A DNA stretch of 64,000 bases from Epiperipatus broadwayi. Lineage: Eukaryota > Onychophora > Udeonychophora > Euonychophora > Peripatidae. The position numbers and the translations under genes are program-made. The stretch covers positions 10,456,579 to 10,520,578 of the forward strand of contig JAQFVV010000013.1 in assembly GCA_028023455.1 (NCBI GenBank), read 5' to 3'. Within the stretch, counting starts at the first letter, position 1; the number at the start of each line of letters is the position of its first letter. The notes under the pieces were generated by a model. It was not told the DNA's origin. It saw only the letters and a list, made by a program, of their open reading frames with translations, and made no database searches. Positions 12,252-23,391 of this stretch are shown in pieces.

Positions 12252-13239
12252 GGTATTATAGAGCAGTGGAATGTAAATTTTAAGACTGATTATCAGATGT
12301 ACAGAAAGGTTGCAGTTGATAAAGCAATCACACAATTTACTGGACTTAATACTATGTGAAAATATAAACTCTTAAAACCAATAAATAGGGTTTTCAAGTA
12401 ATGTGTCTGATGATAGCCACAATGGTTACGTATACCACATAGAATTGTATGCAGGCAAAGAATTAAATAATGATTCTTGCCTATCCCTTGACATTCATGT
12501 GGAGTCAATAGTTTTGCCACATCTTGCACCACATTATTTTCAAGTTCATAGCTAGAAAATTAACTATATGAAAATAAATTATATCTCTGTGGGATAATAA
12601 ATAGAACAAGATAGCACCACTGGTGTGTACAAAGAGTATAAACATCAATGATGTGCACAAAAAATATAAAATGAAGAGATGAAAGTCATTTTATCATTAA
12701 TACAGACAGTAAACTTTAATTTCTAGTTTTGGATAGACAAGAAGCCAATTTCTATGATGACAAATACATATCAACCTTCTGAAAAGATTTGTTTTGTATC
12801 TTTTATTAAAGTGAATTTTTTTCTTATAGACACCTTGAGATTTGTTAATTTTGGCAGTACAAGATAAAAATGATGAATTCTTATGTAATTATTTTTGTAG
12901 ATTCTGAAGGTATGGATTATCTCAGGTAAGAAGTATTATATATGGTTTGAATGAGACTTTTGTGAGGAATACAAAGAAATTATCAATAAAGATGTAATTT
13001 AAACTTAATTAATAAATTAGAAATTATGAACAAACAGTAAAGTAATAATTATTTTAAATGTTGAAATTTCTTTGTTTTCCTTATTTTTTTAATGATAACT
13101 ACTATTTGCCTTAGGCTTATTGTTTTCTTAGTTTTTCTAGTTTCTATCAATGTAAAACTTTTTGCTGTAACATTATTAAAACTGAATTTATTGTGAAAAT
13201 TGTGTCTCATGTCAATTTTTTAAAAATTCAATATGGTGT
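12248..13239. other. Non-coding, nothing recognised
   Basis: A 79-codon minus-strand frame at 12293-12532 has no recognisable domain and is not supported as a gene. Confidence 0.4.
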
Positions 13240-13960
13240 CAAGGACCATAAAATAGTTATACCTATCTTTGTTAAAATTATCTATTTATTGTTCTCAATT
13301 CAAGTTTGAATCATTTTCAAAGGCGGTTAATATTTTAAAATGATTTGCAAATTCTAGATTTAAATTGATATCAGCTATTAATAGTAACTTTTTTAGCAAT
13401 TTCCACTTTTTTAATTTTTCATTAGTAGATATACACATCTTGTTAAATATAAGTTAATTCTGTTGTATCTTTTTTCTATGTTTCCATGTTCATTTTCATT
13501 TTTCTCTCTTACTTTTATGACCATACTGGAATTTCCCCACAACACTTTAATTTTTAATTTTTTTCAATTCTAGCATTAAAATTTTTTTTTTAAATGTTTT
13601 TCTGTGTTATCAAAAGCATTTTATTTTATATATCTATATAAAAATTCTCTACTTCTTTATCTTATTGAGAACTTGTTGGGGCAAAAACTTGAATTATCTG
13701 CATTTGGTCTTCTATTAAGTTGAATAACTGATTTTGACATTATCTGATATATAATCATTTTCCACAATGTTTTTCTTTCAATTTTTATTATGACTTTATA
13801 GTAAATTATGGTTCTTTATTCTAATAAACTGCCCCTTCATCTTTTTTTTCCTAACTTCACAAAATCTAAACACTGTCCCATTTAATGTCAAATAGTTCTT
13901 TCAGTTTTTGTAATCTTTCCACACTTGAAAGTAATATATAATTGTAAGTACTTAAGTAAG
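13240..13960 (-). pseudogene. RTE-like LINE relic, endonuclease part
   Basis: On the minus strand a well-preserved stretch near 13640-13715 reads MQIIQVFAPTSSQ, a stop, then DKEVENFYID, matching the L.I.QVYAPT..S..DEEVE.FY.D block of the APE-type endonuclease in RTE-like LINEs. Further along, NARIEK, a CGE/VGK-type step, and KMKMNMET..KKDTTELTYI follow the NA..GK...VG..G...N.RG and W.WTW..P...T..EIDYI pattern. Related by eye to the plus-strand relic at 8.4-10.1 kb (shared ATTTAAAT..AGAACTTGCAAAT-like block). A fossil. Confidence 0.65.
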
Positions 13961-16585
13961 GATTTATCATCAAATGATAGGTTAAATTTTGAAATTAGGA
14001 GAATTTTATAACTCATCATTTTATTACCAATTGATACATTGTCTAATGTCATTTTAGTCTTCTGAGAATAACAGCATAACAGCCATAATTTAATTTATCT
14101 AGCATGATTCTAAATATTCAAAAACAGATCATTCACACATACTGTTACCCTGCTTTCAAAAAAAACTCAACTGGTGATTCAGTTAGAATCTATTTGACAA
14201 TTGAGAAGGAAACTATATATTTTTTGGTTTTAAACTCATGGTGGTTAGTAGTCCATCAATAATTTGTCACATTGTAATAACAGCTTCAGTGACAAAAATA
14301 AATGAAGTGGGCATTATGAATTTATCCTGCTTAGGTTCCTTTAAGGTCTTAAAAAATAATCACAAGATTACCTTTCAATTAATAACAATTTCCTCTTAGC
14401 ATATATAATATTCAATAATATAGTAAAAATATAATAAACAATATTATACATGGTAATGATACAGAAATAATGGAGAGATGGAAAATCATCATCATTTTCT
14501 TTGAATTGTTGCAGTCATTAATAAACATTGAATGAATATAAAAGGAGCATATACAAATGAGAGATTTACATAAGAAAATTACCCTGCAATAAAGAAAAAG
14601 AATCAAGTCATCAACAATTATCACTCAATCAATAATCAACAGTCAACCCTGTGACTGTATTTAAAAAAATGCACTACTACTAGGCTAATTATCTAGCCAT
14701 TGCCAACCTTAGGGCATTTTATTCAAACAATTCCTTGGGTTCACATATGTAATTGTTAATCTATCACTTATAATAAAGGATAATGCTAGGATGCTGATAC
14801 GTGTTAATCATCATCAATGCTCTGTCCATATTGTACCATTAGTTTACCACCCAACTATAAACTAAATTTCAAATATGAAAAAACAAAATATAGTGAAGGG
14901 ACTTTAAAGGCCATATCTTTGCATCATTCAGAGTTGTCATCCAGATATCATACACAAACATAAACCTAGATCAAGACCATAAGACTCTAGGAACTGAAAT
15001 TATGAGCAAGAGAAATATAAATAACAGTTTATTTTAAAATTTTTTTACTGGGATGATTTAATAAACCAATTGATTATTAATTTAAAAAATAACATGATAA
15101 TTTAAATTTATACATTCTTATCAAAAATATAGTATCATATTAAAAAAACTAATCAGATGATTTTATTTTTTAAATTAGTTAACTTTTGTTTTCATTAAAT
15201 TATTTCCTTTTAAATAACAAAAGTTGAAAAACTGTTTTTTTATATTGTCAGAGTTAAGGACATTATAACTCAATTATCATTTGTATAATTGGGGGGAGGG
15301 GTAAAATAATAATAAAAAAATGTTTCAAAAAAGAAATGTTAAATTTAATAAAAATTAAATTGCCTAAAAACTCTTTTTATAATTTTGAAAGGAAGAATCA
15401 AATGAATAAAAAAGCATGTTCCACAAGAAAATTTTACTTTATGAAATTTATTCATTCTTATCAATTATTATTTTTATAAAAATTTTTTTTTACCTCTAAA
15501 TGAAAATATAATGTGCACAATCAAAAAATACCTTGTACCATGGTTTTAATTTTCTTTGGAGTTTTCTTTGCAGTTTAATTTGCAGTTTTCCTTGTAAGTT
15601 TTTTACTTGAAAGCTTCTCTCTTTCAGGCTAATTTACATAGCCATATTTTCTCTGTTTTGCAATAGAATATTTCAGGCTAATGCAAAGAAAGAATTTATC
15701 AATTTTTCTAATAAATTTTCCAGGTCATGAGACATTTATGCTCATGCAGGGAGATGAAGTTTGTTGCAGATTACTTTAGGAATATTTTTTTATGTATTTT
15801 TTTCCAGTAAATCAATTACATTGAAGTAGATGATGCTTATCTTCTAGCTAAGACTTAGCACATGTTGTTCTTTAAATCTATTTTAGAAACATTTTTCTAA
15901 ACTAATAGTGTGCTCTTCACAGCTGAACTTTTACTTCTGTTTTCTTCAGCAGCTCAGTCAGAACTGACTGCTCTCCTCAACAGCTTGCTTAGATTACCCT
16001 ATTTTTACAACACGAAGGTCAACATCTTGGTTAAGACTTCTCATATTATTCTCATCATCAGCTTGGTTTTGACTGACTTCTGCTTATAAAAACAGGTTTA
16101 ATGATTTACCCACATCTCTATTTTTGAAATAAACCTCCCACCAACTACAATCCTGTCTACCACATGATCAAATTAAACAATGACCAATTAGGTTTATTTT
16201 TACAAAAAAAAAAATTGCTTAGTTATTTTCCTGCTTTTTTTAAAATTACAAAACAAGTAAAAAAATTTCCCTGTACTTGATTTTCTTTTATCCCTCACTC
16301 TCCAAAAAAAAAAACAACAAGATAGTCAGTTAATGACATTGACCTGATAGATATTGTATATTGTTTTGGAGAGAGATAAAGAGAGAAAAAGGAGAAAAAC
16401 ACTCTGATTAATTAATCTAAAATTTTGACAAAAAATGTTAAAATCTTATATAATTTTTCTCTTTTCTTTTAAAAATATTACTAAACACTAAAAAGTTAGA
16501 ACTATAATTGCTAAATAATTTACTGAAGAGAAAATTATTTTATCTTAGTTTATTTTTTAAAATTAATATTGGTATTTATTTATAT
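13961..16585. other. Non-coding A+T-rich DNA
   Basis: No supported gene. A patch at about 15900-16150 is richer in G+C than its flanks and contains CAGTCAG and CTGACTG separated by AA, and a TATAAAA-like string near 16086; it could be a promoter or LTR remnant. A short patch near 14640-14860 is also less A+T-rich. Neither shows an ORF. Confidence 0.35.
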
Positions 16586-16790
16586 AGTGCTATGTTAATA
16601 AATTGTAATTGTAAATTAGCAATCAGGTTAATGCACATGCACTTTACATATTTTAAATTATATGTAAATGATACATGGATTCATTCTATCTTTTCATAAA
16701 AACTTTATCTTGTGTCTGAGAGTGAGGGTATGTATAATTTAATATCTGTAAAGTGTATGTGCATTAGCAGACAGCTATTTTACTATTAAA
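16586..16790. repeat. Fold-back repeat (family of 19180-19585)
   Basis: The block with TTAATGCACATGCACTTTACA near 16626 returns inverted near 16750 (TGTAAAGTGTATGTGCATTA), with a TCTATCTTTTCAT core between them. The landmarks match the element at 19180-19585 and the fragment at 2641. Confidence 0.7.
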
Positions 16791-17124
16791 ATTATTATTG
16801 GTAAATAGTTAAAATTAATGAAGAGAGAATAAAAGAAATTATTTATCTGATTTTATAGTTTTCTCTCTGTTAACAAACATTTATAAATTATTATATCTTT
16901 CAAATATTCACATAATGTTTAAAATAATATTTGAAAATTCTCATATTATTATATGATATATATAAAACAAATAACAGAAAAATGGCTAATTTGCTGTAAT
17001 TTTGCCATAATTTCTGATGAAAACCAATCTTTTTGGTTAAAATATTATTAAAGCAACTGTTTAGAGAAGTAACTATGTTTGCTTTTTAATTTATATTTCC
17101 TTTAATCAGTTAATATATATATAT

Positions 17125-18450
17125 GATCAATAGATGGAGCTTTACCAAGACCTCCAAACAAGCGTATTTGTTTACATAAACGTCAGAGTCAATATTCACT
17201 GTCTCTTTCATTTTGCTCCACCCTCAGATCAGCTGATTTCAAGCTGATTTGCTCTCATCAGTGAGGGATAGAAGTTAGAAACTAGACCTAAATATTAACT
17301 CCAAGCGTTTATGCAAAACGTTTCTATCAGTTTGCAAGCATGAATTTTTTAGACACCTAAATGTCTTCAAACTCAGCCTATCAAACTAGATAGCTATATG
17401 GGTCTGATATCAGTTCAGATTCTCCACATAGTGAAAGCTTCTGCAATCTATATCATTGCAAGAAAACTTTAAAGGTACATTTATGAAAAACAAAAACAAG
17501 TTTTATATACGTAAAAACCTGCTATCGCTTGTATTAATGATCAATAGATGGAGCTTTACCAAGACCTCCAAACAAGTGTATTTGTTTACATAAATGTCAG
17601 AGTCAATATTCACTGTCTCTTTCATTTTGCTCCACCCTCAGATCAGCTGATTTCAAGCTTGCAGAAGCTTTCACTATGTGGAGAATCTGAACTGATATCA
17701 GACCCATATAGCTATCTAGTTTAATAGGCTGAGTTTGAAGACATTTAGGTGTCTAAAAAATTCATGCTTGCAAACTGATAGAAACGTTTTGCATAAACGC
17801 TTGGAGTTAATATTTAGGTCTAGTTTCTAACTTCTATCCCTCACTGATGAGAGCAAATCAGCTTGAAATCAGCTGATCTGAGGGTGGAGCAAAATGAAAG
17901 AGACAGTGAATATTGACTCTGACGTTTATGTAAACAAATACGCTTGTTTGGAGGTCTTGGTAAAGCTCCATCTATTGATCATTAATACAAGTGATAGCAG
18001 GTTTTTACGTATATAAAACTTGTTTTTGTTTTTCATAAATGTACCTTTAAAGTTTTCTTGCAATGATATAGATTGCAGAAGCTTTCACTATGTGGAGAAT
18101 CTGAACTGATATCAGACCCATATAGCTATCTAGTTTGATAGGCTGAGTTTGAAGACATTTAGGTGTCTAAAAAATTCATGCTTGCAAACTGATAGAAACG
18201 TTTTGCATAAACGCTTGGAGTTAATATTTAGGTCTAGTTTCTAACTTCTATCCCTCACTGATGAGAGCAAATCAGCTTGAAATCAGCTGATCTGAGGGTG
18301 GAGCAAAATGAAAGAGACAGTGAATATTGACTCTGACGTTTATGTAAACAAATACGCTTGTTTGGAGGTCTTGGTAAAGCTCCATCTATTGATCATTAAT
18401 ACAAGCGATAGCAGGTTTTTACGTATATAAAACTTGTTTTTGTTTTTCAT
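17125..18450. repeat. Giant palindrome built of 414-bp satellite-like units
   Basis: Unit 1 (17125-17538) and a truncated unit 2 (17539-17659) run forward; unit 3 (17660-18074) and truncated unit 4 (18075-18450) run in reverse complement. The period is 414 bp in both arms (GATCAATAGATGG at 17125 and 17539; GCAGAAGCTTTCAC at 17661 and 18075). The units differ at only a few positions, such as a CG/TG change in AAGYGTATTTG. Both outer ends abut ATATATAT. Unit ends resemble CTTGTATTAAT. There is no ORF. A diverged pair of units occurs at 38049-38515. Could be a satellite fragment or a non-autonomous transposon with tandem core repeats. Confidence 0.92.
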
Positions 18451-18459
18451 ATATATATA

Positions 18460-19179
18460 TAGTCAATCAAATCTTTCATATTACAAAGTTTCTTATAGAG
18501 CTAAAACTATCAGTCAAAGTAAAAATGTTTCAGAGCAAACTTTCTGACTATATTTAACTTTTCCTAGAAACCTCACTTCATCAAGTGATAAGGAGATTTG
18601 AAACTCATGAATATTCATACAGAAATGATAATCAGACTTTTCTCTTTATAAACCTTAATTATGAATTTATATATTTTAACCTATCAATATGCCAATATTC
18701 AAATGTCATAATAGATTACGATAATTAATTTCTACATTGACAGAAATATGACATATAATTGAGTTTTAACATGGAATCCAGAATATTATATATACCAATA
18801 ATTAATTCAAAGATTAAATGTTTTCACCTCATGACAAGCTTGTCCCATGACTATTAATCATTTCTCAGATATATGAAAACAATTGAAAAGTCCAATTCTA
18901 ACCAGGAAGATAAATTAAACTATGAGCTTAATGTAAGTATTATTAAATATTTTATTAGGATATACAAATTGCATTGCTAAGTAAAATATCGTTGAAGCAG
19001 ATTATCACATGATCACCTAAGAAATACAATATAAAAAAAATTTAAAAAAAAGTATTATTTAATTAAGAGAAAAGTATATAACAATATATAGACAAGTATA
19101 AAAATCTATAATTTAAAATTTATATGTAAATAATTATTATAAAAATGTACCTAATTTTTAAACATATATAATTAGTTAT
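18460..19179. other. Non-coding, nothing recognised
   Basis: A+T-rich sequence without ORF, repeat or RNA signature that I can support. Confidence 0.4.
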
Positions 19180-19585
19180 TTATTTTTATAGCACCATGTT
19201 TTGTAAACTGTAATAATAATTAGACATTACCTCAATACACATGCACCTTATAGATTTAAATACAATGAATCGTCTCCTTTTCTAACACAGTATGAAGTCT
19301 TTCAAAAAGATAGAATGAATCACTCTATTTTTTTAACCTAAACATGTATTTATAGGCAAATGTTAAACATTTGGAAAGAATTGAAAGTGATTATTTAATA
19401 TCTTCACACTCTCATTTATAAATGCTTAAGATTTGTCTATGCATATAGGCTTAGGTTAAAAAGTTAGAGTGATTCATTTTCCCTTTTCAAAAGATTTTAT
19501 ATTGTTTTTAGAAAGGAGAGTATTCATTAAGTGTTTAAATCTATAAAACTCATGTGTAGTGGAGTGATCTCTAAGTATTTACTAT
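19180..19585. repeat. Fold-back repeat, about 190-bp arms
   Basis: The forward block TTATAGATTTAAATAC...GAATGAATCACTCTA...TTTTTAACCTA (19249-19345) returns inverted at 19450-19545, with the two arms clearly diverged. The central landmark GAATGAATCACTC is present in both. Same family as 16586-16790 and the fragment at 2641. Confidence 0.75.
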
Positions 19586-20087
19586 TTATTTTTTTGTTAA
19601 TAAAGATTTTACTTAAAATAAAATAAAAAAAAAAAAATTCAGAAATTTATATTTTAGATTCCCTAGAAATCCACTTATAAAAAAATCAGTTGATTTATAT
19701 AGACCAACTTTAAAAATAGATAACCAAAGTATAATAATAAGCTTTAGCACACAAACCAGAGTACAAGACAATTAATTGTCAATTCAAATGTTAAAACAAT
19801 TACAAGTTTAGTCCTAAAGTGAAAAGAACAAAGACTGAATCCTGATATAAAATATTTAGTACATTTTTATATTCAGCTCTTAGACTAACTCATAAGCCTA
19901 TTTAATTTTTGGATACGTTTAAGATTTTCAGATGATTAAGAAATAGATACTTGACTCATCAATCTAACATTCATTATAAAGTTTTATGTTATATTTTATT
20001 CATTTTTTGAAAGTTTATTTGCATGTATAATATATATATATAATATTGATATTGGGATTGTCTAAGTGATGACTGGTTTTTAATATA

Positions 20088-20128
20088 TATATATGTGTGT
20101 GTGTGTGTGAGTGTGTTTGTGTGTGTAA
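20088..20128. repeat. (TG)n microsatellite
   Basis: TATATATATG followed by a TG run with minor interruptions. Confidence 0.9.
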
Positions 20129-20176
20129 ATTATTAATCAATGTCTGTATTCCAATTATAATAATATATATATAATT

Positions 20177-20336
20177 ATTCAAAACAATACAATAATTAAT
20201 ACAGTAAAAAATATTTTAAAAACAAATATATACCATAATTTAATAGAAGTACTTTCGACTATCTATGTAGACTATATATGGTGTATATTTGTTTTTAAAA
20301 TATTTTTATTGTATTAAATATTGTATTGTTTTGAAT
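20177..20336. repeat. 160-bp fold-back MITE
   Basis: Starts ATTCAAAACAATACAATA and ends with the inverse complement (GTATTGTTTTGAAT at 20323-20336). The arms are about 60 bp with a short central spacer containing GAAGTACTTTCG, a string also present in the MITE at 46893. Flanked by TA dinucleotides, the target type of Tc1/mariner elements; this assignment is inference. Confidence 0.8.
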
Positions 20337-20347
20337 ATATATATATA

Positions 20348-21060
20348 TATCACCTGATAAGAGCCAGAACCTATGTAAATCATAAATCTACAATGGTCAT
20401 CAAGGCAAATTCTATAAGTAATAGATGGATTCCATCTTTGACTCTGGTCTAAGATCTTAATATAGACAAAAACGTTTATACTCAGACTGTAACAGGTTGA
20501 GATTTTTTTTTATTCCTAGAAGTTTAAATAAACCTCATTAAACAAACATAACTCCATTGCTTTTAATTAATATTTAGATAATAAATCTTTTTGCATAAAA
20601 TGAGGATCATTTATAAATGTAAATTACATGATACCAACCAAAGTCTACCCAAATCATGAATCTCCAATCTGTCATCAATGCAATCTCCAAAAAGTAAAAG
20701 ATGGATTATACCTTTTGTTCTGATTTAAGATCTTAATATAGACAAGAAAGCCTCTATTTGCACTATAATAGATTGACATGTAGACTAAGTTTAAAGATAA
20801 AATCCATCTTTTAAATTATAGAGATTTCTTTAACAACTGATTATAGATTCATGGTTTGGGCAGGCTTTAGTTATCATATTTTTACATTTGCAAACCACCC
20901 AAAATGTATAAAGTCAGGTTTATAAGTGAGATTTTAAAGTTTTAAAAATGGCTATTTATTATTTTACTTTCAAAATAGATTATATTCACCTGTCTAATGG
21001 GATTTTATTTCACACTTCAAAAATATTATTGAGGATTTTAATTTGAAAAATTTATGGTAA
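20348..21060. repeat. Tandem/inverted repeat array, about 276-bp unit (left part)
   Basis: TAAGATCTTAATATAGACAA occurs at 20450 and 20726 (276-bp step) within longer similar blocks. From about 20780 the family appears inverted (AATCCATCTTTTAAATTATAG ... GGTTTGGGCAGGCTTT). Copies resume at 22300-22760 after a LINE relic. No coding content. Confidence 0.7.
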
Positions 21061-21064
21061 GATA

Positions 21065-22310
21065 GAATATTATATTGTAGAAGAATAGTTTGGTTTCTAG
21101 AAAGAAAAAAGTAGAAGATTGCTATTGGTGTTATTAGAACAATTACAGAGAGATATATTAAAAAAGATAATGGAATTGCTTTATGTTTTATGGATATGGA
21201 AAAAGGGCATTTAATAGAGTAATCTGAGTAAACTTATAACCATCTTAAAAAGTAAAGGAATATTTTGGAAAGAGAAGATTAATTTGGAAAAAGAAAAAAG
21301 AAATAAGAATTAGACTAGAGAATAGTGAGACTGATAAAGTGAATATAAAAAGAAGAACTAGAAAAAAATGCTGTATGTCCCTTCTGCTTTTTAATATTTA
21401 GTTGGAAATAAATTAAATAAATATTTAGACAGTGTAAAATGTTGGATGCAAAATAATAAAATGTATAAGATTAGCAGATGGTAGCTGAGGATAAAAAGAG
21501 TAGTCATAATATGTTGAATAAATTGAAGGAAATATATACAAAATATAAATTGAAGATTAATATTGAAAAAATCAAGTGTTTATGAAGAAAGATGAATACA
21601 AAAAGACTACAAATTGAAATTTATGATAATATAGGTCAATAGATAAATGGATTTAGACATTTGGGTAGTTGGTTGAATAAAGATAAAAGAAATAAAGATG
21701 AGTTAAAACAAGAACATTGTTAAAGAATGCATATATTAAGAAAAAGAAAATATTTTCTGAACCTCTGAAGAGAGAATTAAGGAATAATATGTTTAAATGC
21801 TTATGAGGAGAGTATTATTAGATAGTTGTGAAATGTAGATAATGAGTAAAAAAAATTAGCAGCAGATTGGAAATTTTTGAGATATGGTCATAGAGAAAGA
21901 TGAATAAAATGATAAATGAAAAAAAAAATTGGAAAGAGCAATTGAAAAAGACTGAGTGAGGGAATTAGGTATAAAAATAGAAACTTGATTGGGCATACAT
22001 TAAGAAGAAATAATAGTTTAATGAAAAATACTTTAAAAAGAAGAGTGAATGGCAACAAAAATGAAAAGATGGAAAAAATTGACCTTGCTGAATTACATAA
22101 GACATGGGATGAGATTTGTGAATTGAAGATCAAGGCTATGAAGAGCATGGACTGGAGAAATGTGCAAAGTTGTGATTGCTCTCTGGATATGTCCATGATG
22201 ATGAATGAAATTTATTTAAATTTCTACGAATATAAAAACCTCAATCTGTTTCAATTCACATGCCATCTTTCTCATATATGTAAAATTCTTAGATGATAAT
22301 GAACAGATGA
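21065..22310 (+). pseudogene. LINE relic (reverse transcriptase to C-terminus)
   Basis: Frameshifted fragments follow the order of a non-LTR reverse transcriptase: FGF-like then ITERYIKKDNGIALCFMDME with KAFNRV-like residues (21090-21220), NSETDKVNIKR then CCMS.LLFNI (21325-21405), a FRHLGSWLNKD block (21650-21680), a VLLDSCEM then RLEIFEIWS block (21805-21890), and finally GHTLRRNNSLMKNTLKRRV and the DWRN block in an open frame (21985-22190). The tail near 22290 is rich in GATGA. This C-terminus differs from the RTE-like relics at 7-14 kb, so it is a second family. Inserted into the 276-bp-unit array. No intact ORF. Confidence 0.75.
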
Positions 22311-22760
22311 TGAGAATGAATAGTGGAATCTATTTTTAATTATGGAGGTTATTTTAACAACAGATTGTAGATTTCTAATTTGGGAAGGCTTTGACATTAG
22401 CATTAAATTTGCATTTGTAAACCACTAACTTTAGCAGAATCATGTTTATTATTTAAGTAATAATGAATATAAGTGAGATTTAAATGATAAAACTGACCAT
22501 TTTATTCTATTTTTAAAACAGTTTATATTTGCCTCTTTAATAAGATTTATTTAAACTTCTAATAATATAAAAATCTCAATATAATACAATCCAAGTGTTG
22601 GCTTTTTGACTATATTAAGATTTTAAATGAGAGTGAAAAGTTGAAATCCATCTTTTACTTATAGATGTTGCTTTAATAACAGATTGACAATTGATTATTT
22701 GGATAGGCTTTGAATATTATTACATGATTTACCTGCAAAACATCTAGCATAATGCAAAAT
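22311..22760. repeat. Tandem/inverted repeat array (right part)
   Basis: Two more diverged copies of the unit in the orientation of the inverted left copy: blocks with ACAGATTGTAGATTT..GGAAGGCTTTGA (about 22355) and AACAGATTGACAATTGATTA..GATAGGCTTTGA (about 22675). Homology of 22470-22580 with 20930-21050 supports one array split by the LINE relic. Confidence 0.6.
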
Positions 22761-23125
22761 CAGCTTTAATATATGTATTAATTGGCTTATAGGTAAACAT
22801 TGAATATAACAAAAACTTTCCATGAAGAATCTAGGTATAATTTCAACTACTATGAAATCAAATAAACTGGCAGTACAAATTGACATGATGTAATAATCTA
22901 GATATAATTTGAGCTATAGCATTAATTAAAATTTGCAATGCAAACTAAAAGCATATGATCTAATATTAAGAATAGCATTTATATTGTACAACTTTTGACT
23001 TAATTACTATTAGTATGCACTAATCAGTTTCAATTGATTGTTGTCTAGTCATATTATAGCTGAATTTTACTTGGATTATTTTACAAAAAATTCTTATTAT
23101 ATTTCAATGTTTACACACATATACA

Positions 23126-23382
23126 TATAATAAAAGTAATAAATATAATGGTAATTAATTATTATTTTCAATTCACAGAAGTATTTTCAGTTAATTCCTT
23201 AACCCTCTTCAACTGCCATTAAATCTAAGAAAACATAGTTTTTTTTCTGTTATGTTTTTTTTTTAATTTAATGGCAGTTGAAGAGGGTTAAGCAATTAAC
23301 CAAAAGTATTTCTGCAAATTGAAAGACTGTATATAATAATTAATTATCATTATATTTATTATTTTTATTGTTATTACAATAC
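23126..23382. repeat. Fold-back MITE carrying an internal TTAA element
   Basis: Arms of about 75-80 bp: the left arm starts ATAATAAAAGTAATAAATATAATGG and the right arm is its inverse (TTATATTTATTATTTTTATTG). Same family as 46893-47048: both have CAGAAGTA-type strings followed by a GGTTAATT step. The centre is occupied by the 85-bp TTAA-flanked element at 23203-23287. Confidence 0.8.
23203..23287. mobile_element. 85-bp MITE with TTAA target duplication (piggyBac type)
   Basis: Flanked by TTAA on both sides (23199-23202 and 23288-23291). Its ends are 22-bp perfect inverted repeats starting CCCTCTTCAACTGCC and ending in GGG. TTAA target plus CCC/GGG termini is the signature of piggyBac-type transposons; the element is far too short to code for a transposase and would depend on one elsewhere. 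Confidence 0.7.
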
Positions 23383-23391
23383 TTTTTAAAT

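Noticed and set aside
12135-12335. Open frame with an Ile-Tyr run
   Set aside because: Translation of the (AT)n run.
21888-22196. 102-codon minus-strand frame
   Set aside because: Antisense shadow of the LINE relic C-terminal block on the plus strand.
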